This document shows positions 53,910-63,386 of a stretch of 64,000 nucleotides of DNA, piece after piece. Position 1 is the stretch's first letter, and every line of letters starts with the position of its first letter. The position numbers were made by a program, and so were the translations under genes. Location: NCBI GenBank assembly GCA_963815505.1, contig CAWFGU010000024.1, forward strand, positions 186,001-250,000, given 5' to 3'. Under the pieces are notes generated by a model. That model worked only from the letters and a program-made list of their open reading frames with translations, did no database searches and was not told where the DNA came from. The DNA is from CAXBBB01 sp963815505 (lineage in GTDB: Bacteria; Bacteroidota; Rhodothermia; Rhodothermales; BA12).

Positions 53910-55300
53910 TCAGAGCAGCATCGTCATTGGCGCTTCGAGCAGGCCCTTGACCGTGCCCAAGAACGCAGCGCCTGACGCACCGTCGAGCACGCGATGGTCA
54001 CACGAGAGCGTGACTTTCATCCGCTTGCCCGGAACGACGGCGCCGTCTTTGACGACTGCTTCGTCGCGAATACCGCCGATGGCGAGGATCGCTGCGTTGG
54101 GCGGGTTGATGATGGCCGTGAACGATTCGATGCCGAACATGCCCAGATTTGAGGTCGTGAAGGTCGAGCCGCTGAATTCCTCGGGCGCCAGCTTCTTGTC
54201 CTTGGCGCGTCCGGCAAGCTCGCGCGTCTCGGCTCCGATCTGCGCCAGTCCTTTGCGGTCGGCGTCGCGGATGACGGGCGTGAGCAGTCCGTCGTCGATG
54301 GCAACGGCAACGGCGACGTGGGCGTTCTTGTGGTAGCGGATCACGCCGCCCTCTTCGTCCCACGACGCGTTGACGGCCGGATGCTGCCCCAGCGCGACGG
54401 CGCACGCCTTGGTGACCAGGTCGTTGAACGACACCTTGCCCCGCTCCTGCTCGGCAGCCAACTTGTTGAGGTCTGCGAGCGGAACGCCATCGCCGCCTCC
54501 ATGTCGATGTCGACCGTGAGGTAGAAGTGCGGAGCCGTGAACTTGCTCTGCGCCAACCGGCGTCCGATCGACTTGCGCATCTGCGAGATGGGCGTCGTCG
54601 TGAAGTCGCCGTCGGACGAGAGCGCGGCAGCCTGCTGCTTTGCGGGCTGCGCTGCCGGAGCGGATTTGGCCGGAGCCGCCTGCTGCTGAGCCGGGGCTTG
54701 ATATCCTTCAATGTCGCGGCGGACGATGCGCCCGTCGGTCCCCGTTCCGCTCACGCCGGACAGGTCGATGCCCTGCTCCTTGGCCATCGCTCGTGCCAGC
54801 GGCGATGCTTTGACACGTCCGCCTTCGGTCGTGCTACCCGAAGCTTGCGGCTGCGCGGCTTGCTGCGGTGCGCTGGTCGCGTCGGCTGCTGCCGATGGAG
54901 CGTCGAGCGTGTCGCCTGGGTGTGTGCGATTGGTTGGGACGGTCCGGCCCTCGTGGTGATCGCCCTCTGCTGCCGACGTGGGCGCGTCGGTTTCGGTCGC
55001 TTCGGCCTGCTGACCGGTCGCACCGCCGCCGTACTTGGCGAGGATGCCCGAGATGTCTTCGCCCTCCTTGCCCAAGACCGCGATCAGTCCGCCGATAGGG
55101 ATGCCCGCGCCTTCCTCGACCAGCTTTTTGAGCAGCACGCCGTCGTCGTAGACCTCCAGGTCCATCGTGGCCTTGTCGGTTTCGACCTGCGCGATCACGT
55201 CGCCGGACGAAACGGCGTCGCCTTCGTTGGCGAGCCACGCGGAGAGGACGCCCTCTTCCATCGTGTCGCTCATTTTGGGCATTTCGACGGGGATAGCCAT
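53910..55300 (-). CDS. pdhC: Pyruvate dehydrogenase E2, dihydrolipoamide acetyltransferase, one apparent frameshift
   Basis: From the ATG at 55300: MAIPVEMPKMSDTMEEG, one lipoyl domain with the modified Lys43 in ETDKATMD, a Pro/Ala/Thr-rich linker, an E3-binding domain (VKASPLARAMAKEQGIDLSGVSGTGTDGRIVRRD), another Ala/Gln linker and the catalytic domain. Near 54478 the frame breaks (FRS to ADLNKLAAEQERGKVSFNDLV) and is restored by adding one base. The catalytic His is in CDHRVLDGASGAAF near the C-terminus. It transfers the acetyl group to CoA. Third gene of the minus-strand pdh cluster; its spacer to pdhB holds a palindromic repeat. Confidence 0.92.
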
Positions 55301-55351
55301 GTCGGTCGGGGTCGGGTGTGGGGCGAGGTGGGAGTGAGGCCGGAGCCTCAT

Positions 55352-55432
55352 GTCATCCCGAGCCTGTCGAGGGATCTCCGAAGTTAGCCGCGACCACGGA
55401 GGTCCTTGGCTCGTCGCTCGCTTAGGATGACG
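55352..55432. repeat. Palindromic repeat in the pdhB-pdhC spacer
   Basis: Bounded by GTCATCC and GGATGAC, with the shared core CTCCGAAGTTAGCCG. A related copy at 56461-56535 sits in the pdhA-pdhB spacer. The family (GTCATCCTGAGCGAAGTCGA type) is a known dispersed hairpin in many genomes and may shape processing or stability of the operon mRNA. Confidence 0.65.
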
Positions 55433-55443
55433 AGGTAAAAGAT

Positions 55444-56424
55444 TTAGACGTACATCACGGCCTTGACCGCGTCGATGACGTCCTGCGTCTGCGGCATGTA
55501 GTGCGCGATCAGGTTCTTGGCGTACGGCGCCGGGATGTCCTTGGCCGTTACGCGCATGATCGGCGCGTCGAGGTGGTCGAAGCAGCGCTCCTGAATCTGA
55601 TAGGTGATCTCGCTAGCGACCGACGCGAACGGGTTGCTCTCGTCGACGATGACGAGCCGGTTGGTCTTGCGGACGCTGTCGGCGACGGTCTCGATGTCGA
55701 ACGGGCGGATCGTACGCGGGTCGATCACGGTCGCTTCGATGCCGTCCTTGGCGAGTTCGTCGGCGGCTTCGATGGCGCGCCAGTAGCTCTTGTTGTGGGC
55801 GACGATGGTCACGTCCTTGCCCTCACGCGCCACGCGCGCCTTGCCGATCGGAATCAGGTAGTCCTCGGCGTCGGATACTTCGCCTTTGAGGCCGAACATC
55901 AACTCGGATTCGAGGAAGACGATCGGGTCGTCGTCCCTAATGGCCGATTTGAGCAGGCCTTTGGCGTCGTCGGGGTTCGAGACCGAGATGACTTTGAGGC
56001 CGGGGAAGGTTGCGTAGATGCTCTCGACCGACGTGTTGTGCGTCGCGGCGAGTTGTCCGGCGGCTCCGTTGGCGCCTCGGAAGACGATCGGCATCGGAAA
56101 CTGGCCGTCGCTCATGTAGCGGATCTTGGCGGCGTTGTTGATGATCTGGTCAATGGCGACGAACGCGAAGTTCCACGTCATGAACTCGATGATCGGCCGC
56201 AGCCCGTTCATCGCCGCGCCGACGGCCAGGCCGCTGAAGCCGTTCTCCGAAATCGGCGTGTCGAGGATGCGCTTGGGGCCGAACTGGTCGAGCATTCCCT
56301 CAGACACCTTGTACGCGCCGTTGTACTCGGCGACTTCCTCGCCCATCAGGAAGACGGTCTCGTCGCGTACCATCTCTTCGGTCATCGCGTCGCGGAGCGC
56401 TTCGCGGAATTGCAATAGTGCCAT
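55444..56424 (-). CDS. pdhB: Pyruvate dehydrogenase E1 subunit beta
   Basis: 326 residues from the ATG at 56424: MALLQFREALRDAMTEEMVRDETVFLMGEEVAEYNGAYKVSEGM. GPKRILDTPISENGFSGLAVGAAMNGLRPIIEFM and FRGANGAAGQLAATHNTSVESIYA are the TPP-binding and subunit-contact regions. The C-terminal domain (IVDESNPFASVASEITYQI ... KNLIAHYMPQ) is complete and the frame is intact. With E1 alpha it decarboxylates pyruvate. A longer open frame upstream runs into pdhA and is rejected. Confidence 0.95.
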   Translation of the reverse strand: MALLQFREALRDAMTEEMVRDETVFLMGEEVAEYNGAYKVSEGMLDQFGPKRILDTPISENGFSGLAVGAAMNGLRPIIEFMTWNFAFVAIDQIINNAAKIRYMSDGQFPMPIVFRGANGAAGQLAATHNTSVESIYATFPGLKVISVSNPDDAKGLLKSAIRDDDPIVFLESELMFGLKGEVSDAEDYLIPIGKARVAREGKDVTIVAHNKSYWRAIEAADELAKDGIEATVIDPRTIRPFDIETVADSVRKTNRLVIVDESNPFASVASEITYQIQERCFDHLDAPIMRVTAKDIPAPYAKNLIAHYMPQTQDVIDAVKAVMYV

Positions 56425-56460
56425 CGGGTTCTGTTCTTGTTTTGTCGGGCCGCCGATCTC

Positions 56461-56535
56461 GTCATCTCGAGCCTGTCGACCCAGCTCCGAAGTTAGCCGA
56501 AAAGACGGGGTTCCTTCGACTTCGCTCAGGATGAC
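56461..56535. repeat. Palindromic repeat in the pdhA-pdhB spacer
   Basis: Starts GTCATCTCGAGCCTGTCGA and ends GCTCAGGATGAC, with the same CTCCGAAGTTAGCCG core as the copy at 55352-55432. A copy in each spacer of one operon is unusual. Confidence 0.65.
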
Positions 56536-56561
56536 GGGTGGAAAGTGGGAAGCGTGCCGCC

Positions 56562-57676
56562 CTACGAGATAAACGGGTAGTCTTTCTGCGAGTAGACGTT
56601 TTCGTACGCCGTCTCGATCTCGGGCAGCGGGCTGTTGTCGGCAAACTCGACGGCTTTCAGGACGACCTCTTTGGTCTCGTCGTCGATGGCGTCCAGTTCG
56701 TCGGCGGTCGCGAGTTTGTGGCCGACCATGTAGGCTTTCAAGCGCAGGATCGGGTCCTCGTCCTTCTTGGCGTCCATCTCCTCCTTGGTGCGGTAGTTCT
56801 GCGGGTCCGACATGGAGTGGCCGCGATAGCGATACGTCTTCATCTCGATCAGCGACGGCTGCCCGTCGCGCGCCATCTGCACGTGATCGCGCAGCGCTTT
56901 GGTGACGGTCAGCACGTCCATCCCGTCGACGACCGACGAAGGGATGTCGTAGCCGACGGCAAGACGGCTGAAACTCGGGCTGGCCGAACGCGCGCTCGGT
57001 CGAGGTGCCCATCGCGTAGTTGTTGTTCTCGATCACCACGACGACCGGCAATTTGTAGAGCGACGCCAGGTTGAGCGCTTCGTGGACCGATGCCCTGACC
57101 GACCGCGCCGTCGCCCAAAAACACGACGCACACGCCGCCGTCCTCCTTGTACTGGTGCGCGAACGCGATGCCGATGCCGACCGGCACGTGCGCGCCGACG
57201 ATCCCGTGCCCGCCGAACATGCCGACTTCCTTCTTGAAGTAGTGCATCGACCCGCCCTTGCCGCGCGAGCTTCCGCCGACTTTGCCAAAGAGTTCGGCCA
57301 TGCACTCGTCCGGCGTCATGCCCAGCGCGAGTCCGATACCGTGGTCGCGATAGGCCGTAATCACGCTGTCGCCGCCGACATTGAGCGCGTTGACCGTCCC
57401 CGTCGATACCGCTTCCTGGCCGATGTAGAGGTGGAGGAAGCCCGCAATCTTTTGCTTGCCGTACATCTGCGCGGCGCGCTCCTCGAACCGGCGTTGGAGT
57501 GCCATGCTGCGGTACGTCTCGCGCAAGTCACCCGCCGACAGGCCCAGTTCTTCGTGACCGAACGCGCCGCCCTTGTAGTGGTTGAATGTGAACTCGACGG
57601 TCTCAGCCTGAACGCCTCCTTTCTTCTTCGCTGCGCGTTTGCGGGGGGCGCGGGACTTGGGTGCGATTTCGGCCAT
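56562..57676 (-). CDS. pdhA: Pyruvate dehydrogenase E1 subunit alpha, two apparent +1 frameshifts
   Basis: From the ATG at 57676: a basic N-terminal tail (RAPRKRAAKKKG), then LQRRFEERAAQMYGKQKIAGFLHLYIGQEAVSTG, YRDHGIGLALG and the TPP motif FLGDGAV. One extra base near 57094 restores VHEALNLASLYKLPVVVVIENNNYAMGTSTERAFG; a second in the TTT of EFQ near 56972 restores FSRLAVGYDIPSSVVDGMDVLTVTKALRD and RYRGHSMSDPQNYRTKEEM. Corrected length about 370 residues. First gene of the pdh cluster. Confidence 0.93.
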
Positions 57677-57819
57677 GGGAGAGAGGAGCTTCGCGGACGG
57701 GATAGATCGTGGAGCGCTCGACGTGAGGTCGGTGTTCCAGCGCAGTAAGATACCCGCTCCGTACGGATCAGTCCGCGCTGTTGTCCCCCGTGTCAATCGG
57801 CTTCACGCGGCCTTCTAGG

Positions 57820-57864
57820 GGAAGCGCTTCCAGCAAACTGCTCTGTCCGGCTTCGTTATCTTCG
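57820..57864 (+). promoter_or_regulatory. Operator-like palindrome and -7 element ahead of the glycosyltransferase
   Basis: GGAAGCGCTTCC (57820-57831) is a perfect 12-bp palindrome with the AAGCGCTT core. TATCTTCG at 57857-57864 is one mismatch from the Bacteroidota -7 element TAnnTTTG. Same type of arrangement as ahead of glucan phosphorylase. Confidence 0.45.
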
Positions 57865-57900
57865 CGGTTCTCGCCCCCGTGCCTACCGTCCCTCTCGCTC

Positions 57901-58710
57901 GTGTCGCTTTCGCCGCCCGACATCGATTCGTCCGGCTTTGTCCCTCAAGATCTGGCCTCGCCCGCTCCTCTTCCGGATCGTTTGATTGGACGCGCCGTCG
58001 TCATCGTACCGACCTATAACGAGGCGGAAAACGTTCGCGTCGTCATCGACCGCGTGTTGGAGCAGGTCAGCGCTTTCGACATCCTGATCGTCGACGATGG
58101 CTCGCCCGATGGGACATCAGATCTGGTGCGCGAGGCGATGAAGCTGCATCCCGAACGCGTCCACCTGATCGAGCGCGGCGGAAAGCTGGGGCTGGGTACG
58201 GCCTACCTCGCCGGTTTCGCCTGGGCGCTGTCGCACGAGTACACGTATGTGCTCGAGATGGATGCCGACCTGTCGCACAACCCCGCCGACCTGCCCTCGC
58301 TGCTCGCCCCCGTCGCCGCCGACGACGCCGACCTCGCCATCGGTTCGCGCTACCTGGGCGGTGTCCGCGTGATGAACTGGCCGCTGACGCGCCTGATGCT
58401 GAGCTACGGCGCGGGCATGTACACGCGGGCGATCACCAATCTGCCGGTCCAGGACGTGACGGCGGGCTTCAAGTGTTTCCACCGGCGCGTGCTCGAGTCC
58501 ATCGACCTGTCGAGCGTCAAGTCGAACGGCTACTCGTTCCAGGTCGAGATGAACTACCGCGCGTGGCGCAAGGGCTTTCGGCTGAGCGAAGTGCCGATCG
58601 TGTTCACCGAGCGGACCGAGGGGCAGAGCAAGATGAGCAAAGGCATCGTCCGCGAGGCCGCGCTCAAAGTGTGGGAGTTGCGGCTCAGGGCGCTGACGGG
58701 ACGGCTGTGA
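57901..58710 (+). CDS. Polyprenol-phosphate mannosyltransferase-like glycosyltransferase (GT2)
   Basis: 269 residues from a GTG at 57901. The GT2 core is VVIVPTYNEAENVRVVIDRVL, ILIVDDGSPDGTSDL, KLGLGTAYLAGFAWALSHEYTYVLEMDADLSHNPADLP (DxD metal motif) and GSRYLGG. DVTAGFKCFHRRVLESID and GYSFQVEMNYRAWRKGFRLSEVPIVFTER are typical of dolichol/polyprenol-phosphate mannose synthases without a membrane domain. It transfers a hexose from a nucleotide sugar to a lipid carrier. The acceptor and sugar are inferred only. Preceded by an operator-like palindrome. Confidence 0.88.
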   Translation: MSLSPPDIDSSGFVPQDLASPAPLPDRLIGRAVVIVPTYNEAENVRVVIDRVLEQVSAFDILIVDDGSPDGTSDLVREAMKLHPERVHLIERGGKLGLGTAYLAGFAWALSHEYTYVLEMDADLSHNPADLPSLLAPVAADDADLAIGSRYLGGVRVMNWPLTRLMLSYGAGMYTRAITNLPVQDVTAGFKCFHRRVLESIDLSSVKSNGYSFQVEMNYRAWRKGFRLSEVPIVFTERTEGQSKMSKGIVREAALKVWELRLRALTGRL

Positions 58711-58879
58711 CCAGGCGTCGCAGGCTGAAGAAAACTCACCTGCGGCGGTATCGGGAGCGTTCGGGCGTGACACATGCTGAGGCTGTCTGGCTCGTCGACA
58801 GATGCACGCGACTCAGTGGGTACGTCGGGAGACTCAGCGCGACGCGCTCGGATGCGGGGTCGCTCTGCGCAGCGCTACG

Positions 58880-60660
58880 GACATCGGCTTGCTCGTCACC
58901 TCGATTGGACTTGGGTAGGCGAACGCCCGAATCGTCGTCAGCGCATCGTTCGGGTAGGCCGTGTGCAGGCGAAAGTGGCCGGACGCTCGCCTTCGCCGTC
59001 TGAAGTGAAAACGCCTGCAACCTGCCACGCACTCAGCAGGCCGACGTTGCCGTGAACGTCCTCTCCAGCGACAGCATAGTACACGACACGATCCAGATCT
59101 CGTCCGTCGTCGGAGAACTCAGGCTCCGATGTATCTCCTACCTGAGTAGCCGTTGCCTCGGTCCCATCCGGTGAGCGGTACACTAGATAGCGCAGAATGT
59201 CCGGTGCGTCAGACTCTTCCCAAACCAGATCGGTCCGCTGTTCCTGGAGGGTGGCGACCAATCCTTGCGGAGCGCCGGGAGCCAGGTTGTCTACGGATCG
59301 CCCAACTTCCGGTGCCGATGCATAAAACACGTTGGGGTCAGTAGTGTGTGCGACGACCAGAAAGTTCTGATCTGCGTTGGTAAGCGCCGTTGAGTCGTAC
59401 AGCGTCGCTATCTCGGCCACATAGATGGGCAAGCGCAGCGCGGGCTTGTTCTCAATCCACTCCCAGGCCAGCGTGTCGGACTGAGATGCCAAGCCCATTA
59501 CGGTGACGCTGCCCGCAAAGTCCTTAGTCATTGCTGCGACGGCCTGCCCAGAAGCTTCCGCCGTAGAGATAGCGGGCACGCCTCGCCACACGCTGTAGTA
59601 CGGAATCTGGCTCAGGTCTGGGTCTCCCGGTGAGGCGCTCGACTCGACCATTACGGCACCGCCTTGATCGTGAGGCACGTCGTACACGCGGCTGATGAGG
59701 GGCTTGAACTCCGGCTCGGAATCGTCGACAATCGTCACGCGATGCGGCTCGTCTCGGCTACCGTGCGTTGATGCCGTTCCCAGGTCATCTACGCGAGCAA
59801 GTCGTATTGAAGCTCGGGCGCTCGGACGTCGGCTCCCGGAATGACGCCCTCGTACAGGTTTCCGCCCGTGTTCACGAGAGGCACGTAGGTGAAGTTGACC
59901 TCGGTCGGTTGCCTGTAAAACAGGCTGGTCGAGTCTGGACGGTTAGTGTTGTCGATAATTGACGCTCGTATAGTCACCCCCTCGCCCTCGGGTGCCGAAG
60001 CGACTGGCGTGTGTACGATCAGTGGCTTTTCGTTGGGAAGAATGGCAATCTGGTGAGGCGCAGAGTTTGGGTTGACTCGGGGCGAAGAAGACGTACTCAC
60101 ACTGTCCGTCGCCGTGATGTAGTAGTCGATGCCTGGGCTCACGGCTACCGAAGTCGGAATCGACGCCGAGTAGAGCGAGTCGTTCAGCCGCTGCATGGCT
60201 GTGGCAGAGTACGACGTTCCTCCGACGGTCCGGTAGAAGAGCGTAGCTCCACGGACGAGGTTGCACGTCGTCGGTGATCACGGCTTGGATATCGAAGCTC
60301 GTCCTGCGACCGCCCTGAGCACTCAGGGCTACGGTCTGGTAGTACGCCGAATCGTTGGCGTCGCGCCCGGCTGGTAGCTGACGATGTCCGAATCTCGCTC
60401 CCCATCACAGTCCACGACGATCTCTACGACGCGCAGTATGCCGTCGAACTGAGGGCTGCTCGACCGGTAGCTCACGTAGGAGCCGGAAACTTGGGCCGCT
60501 ATGAAGTCCAAGATGTCCGTGAACGACGAGTAGATGTCGAAAATCTGACCGTTGGTCGCGTCCGTCAGTGGCTGAAATGTGGAGTAGAGGCCTGTTTCGG
60601 TGAGCGCGAAGAGGTGGCGGACGAAGCTGTGAGCGCCGCAATGGTCGAGCGAACACTCGA
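58880..60660 (-). pseudogene. Decayed secreted protein with VWA-tail, FN3-like modules and cut-off T9SS domain
   Basis: Reading on the minus strand and switching frames, a coherent protein emerges: TDATNGQIFDIYSSFTDILDFIAAQVSG (the end of a VWA domain, about 60510), DSAYYQTVALSAQGGRRTSFDIQAVITDDV, LVRGATLFYRTVGGTSYSATAMQRLND, a fibronectin-like region to about 59800, then VTIVDDSEPEFKPLISRVYD onward to VYYAVAGEDVHGNVGLLSAW and PATF RLHTAYPN. The last phrase is where a T9SS sorting domain starts, but nothing of its remainder is found before 58711. Shifts near 60370, 60263, 59799 and 58985. The N-terminal part is not decipherable. Confidence 0.5.
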
Positions 60661-62040
60661 CTTGGGCGCCTCGCTCGGGGGAACGCTATGCAGCTTCGAT
60701 GCGCTCCAAAGGCGACACCCTTCTCTACACGCTCCCCGGTTCGACGGCGCCGTCGACCCTCCGTCCGCTATAGCTACGCATCTGGGCGATACGATGGCAT
60801 CGTTCGCGATGCCGACAGCACGATTCGCGCGGACGTTGCAGCGTCGCTGCAGCACGGACGCCGAGCTGCGCTACGCTCCAACGCGACCCGTTCGGAAATG
60901 TCGGGAAGCTCTGCGTCTTCGCGCCTCGTAATCGTCACGTCGAGGGGCGAGTCTCTTCAGGTCGCGGTATGCGTCGACGTACCGCCTGCGTCTACGACGC
61001 TTCCATCGGAACGCAGCCGAAAAGCATGTGAATCTGCTCACCGATGTAGCCGGTCCGATAGCGAGGTCGCTGCTCGCAGCCAGACGATCGATCGATGGCG
61101 GTACACTCCATGTGGCTCCGCGTCTGGCAGACGAGTACTTCGGCATCGTCATGCGTCGTTTCGATGCGGAACCACTCGGCAAAATTCAGGCTGCGGAGGC
61201 CCGAAGTGCTCGGCAGATCAACGGCGGGCTGTATGCCCAACGTCGGCGGCTCCGTACGCGCGTTCAGTCCGCGAGCATACGTTCCGCAGCGAACCCGCCT
61301 ACGGGCTGACGTGGACCGTCACTGACCGGCACCGTAACGGCCCACGAGTGGCCGGCGACGACGGACGGCGCGACGTGGAGTGCGAAGGCGTTCGGTTCTG
61401 GCTGTGAGCCTTCGGCTAACACCGTCCAAGTCGATAGGATACTCTTTCGGGTCTAGACTGCATCTTTGGAGGACGGACAGCGTACGCTGTACGCGCTCGA
61501 TCTGTAGGGCGTTGGAGCGTCTCGCGAAGCCGGGCGTCACGCGCGGATCGCTGCTTCGCTCGACCGACGAAGGCGCTTCGTCGACGGCGCCGCAACGGTC
61601 CTCGCGACGAGACCTGCGCACCCACATCGCTTGGATCCGAACGTCGGGAGACGTGCGCTCGCTCATGTACAGCGTGTACGACGGGACGGACGTGGAGACC
61701 GTACAGATTCTGGTTCCGCAGGCTCGGGCCGGTGAAGTCAAGACGGCACCGAGTATCGCGCTGGACGATCAGGATCGGCATCACATCGCGGATTTCGTCA
61801 AGCGCGATCCGGACGAAGGTACCCGGTCGGGAAATTTGCCGTCATGTACGCGGGCGACCCTAACGGCGATGGCGCGTTCGAAACTTCGCAGGTATCGACC
61901 AACCCCGACGATCCAACCAGCAACGACGAGTCGACTACGCCGCCTACGTCAACGGTCGGCCTCAGGTGACGATTGAGGCGGGAGCCGTGACGGTCGTACA
62001 CATCGCTTGCTACTCAGCTCAATTCCTCGACGACACGTGA
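60660..62040 (+). other. Undecipherable stretch with one coding fragment
   Basis: No frame stays credible for long. The clearest piece is on the plus strand at 61660-62040: DVRSLMYSVYDGTDVETVQILVPQ, then after a shift FAVMYAGDPNGDGAFETSQVSTNPDD (with a calcium-loop-like DPNGDG), then after another shift VNGRPQVTIEAGAVTVVHIACYSAQFLDDT and a stop at 62040. It resembles the tail of a secreted protein. The part from 60660 to 61600 I cannot read on either strand. Confidence 0.3.
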
Positions 62041-62148
62041 TTTTCGCCACCCGGCAAGGGGAGGGTTGGAGCGCGATCAAGCCCTGACCGCGACACGCAG
62101 GTTGGCACTGAGCCTTCCGCAAGTGAAGGGCTAGGCATTCCTCAGCGC

Positions 62149-62911
62149 ATGCCAAGCGAGCGAGTCGTCAGCTGGATCGATATCAGCGACTACGAACCCT
62201 ACTACTCGTTTGCCTCCAGCGGATGGCGTGGCACGGTTGTCTCCGGCTTTGCTGCCGGAACGAGAGACAACAGCCATGTCCAGATCGAAACGAGAAGCGA
62301 CGGCAGTGCTTACCTCTTTTGGTTCAACGACGAGAACGGTCAGTTCTGCCGCACATCCATTCCTTCCGGTTCGCCCGTTTGCACGAAAATTCAGGAGCCG
62401 CAGGGTGGTCAACTCTTTCCCTCCACCATCGACGCGTCGCGTGACCGCTTCGTATCCTTCTATAACATAGACGGAAGCTCGGGACGCTTGCTCGTTTCAG
62501 ATCCCGACACCACCTACGAAGTTGCCCTGAACAGCATCGGTGTCGTGTATGGCAAGCGGGTGTCAACGCCCCGACAGTCACGTCTCGCTCGTCACGGCGA
62601 GCCGACCGGGGAAGTTTCGTCGACTTCGGGCGGAACGTCCACTTCACGGTCTGGCTCGCAAGTCTCTCGGGCGAATCGGTCTGAACCGTGCGCATCCCAA
62701 TCCTGCATCGCGGCATCGAACATCTCCTACTCGGTGGGACGTGCACAGCAGGTGCACGTCGCAGTCTCGATATGACGGGACGCCGATGGCGGGGATCGTC
62801 GTCACCACTCGCCCGGCTGCACGCGTGGCTTTCGGCTCGAAGGGCTTGCCGCCGGACTCTACCTCGTCCGCGTCTCGGCGAGACCGAATCCCGTCTCGAC
62901 GTCCCGCCTCA
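62149..62911 (+). pseudogene. Fragment of a secreted protein ending in a broken T9SS sorting domain
   Basis: VVSWIDISDYEPYYSFASSGWRGTVVSGFAAGTRDNSHVQIETRSDGSAYLFWFND and DRFVSFYNIDGSSGRLLVSDPDTTYEVALNSIGVVYG read well from 62160 to 62560. Beyond that, pieces of a type A sorting domain lie in alternating frames: HPNPA, SNISYSVGRAQQVHVAV, YDMTGRR, MAGIVV and GLYLVRVSARPNP-like residues to about 62911. No start codon or signal peptide is evident. At least four shifts are needed, more than in the rest of the window. Confidence 0.5.
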
Positions 62912-63059
62912 GTAACTGCCGCGGCCTACGGCTCCTGCAGCGCGTCTCCGCGGCGCGACGCGCGACGATCTTGCCTGGCGATGTTACGGATGACCGTTCG
63001 TCTGGGTCTTTCGCGTAGATCTTGCTCACCTCGTCCAGCGGATCGGCTTCGATTGCCCT

Positions 63060-63320
63060 CGCCGCAGCGCGACCTCCGCGTCTGGCCCTCGCCCACGCGG
63101 CGACGTACGCATCGGCTTCGCCTTGGGCCGCAGCGCGTCCGCCCGCATCGTCGCCTACGACCTGCTCGGACGCGAAGTAGCTCACATCGCCGACCGCGCG
63201 TTCGGCGCAGGCGAGCAGACCGTCCCGTGGTCGAGTGGCTCGCTGCCCGCAGGCGTTTACCTCATCCGCCTGACGACGGACGATGGGCAGAGCCGCACGC
63301 AGCGGGTCGTCCGGCTGTAA
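63060..63320 (+). pseudogene. Detached T9SS type A sorting domain
   Basis: From about 63080 the plus strand reads, after one shift, RGDVRIGFALGRSASARIVAYDLLGREVAHIADRAFGAGEQTVPWSSGSLPAGVYLIRLTTDDGQSRTQRVVRL with a stop at 63320: a complete type A sorting domain. No matching body of a gene precedes it in frame; it is either the end of the preceding fragment's neighbour or a second, mostly lost cargo gene. The domain itself is intact. Confidence 0.6.
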
Positions 63321-63339
63321 CCCTCACGCTCACAAACGA

Positions 63340-63375
63340 ACAGCCCCCGGCTCTTGCGAAGTCGGGGGCTGTTTC
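63340..63375. terminator. Bidirectional terminator-like hairpin
   Basis: ACAGCCCCCG (63340-63349) pairs with CGGGGGCTGT (63363-63372), loop of 13, between the convergent sorting-domain fragment and typA. Exit sides have short TTCGG and TTCGTTTG tracts only. Confidence 0.6.
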
Positions 63376-63386
63376 GGTTACTACGC

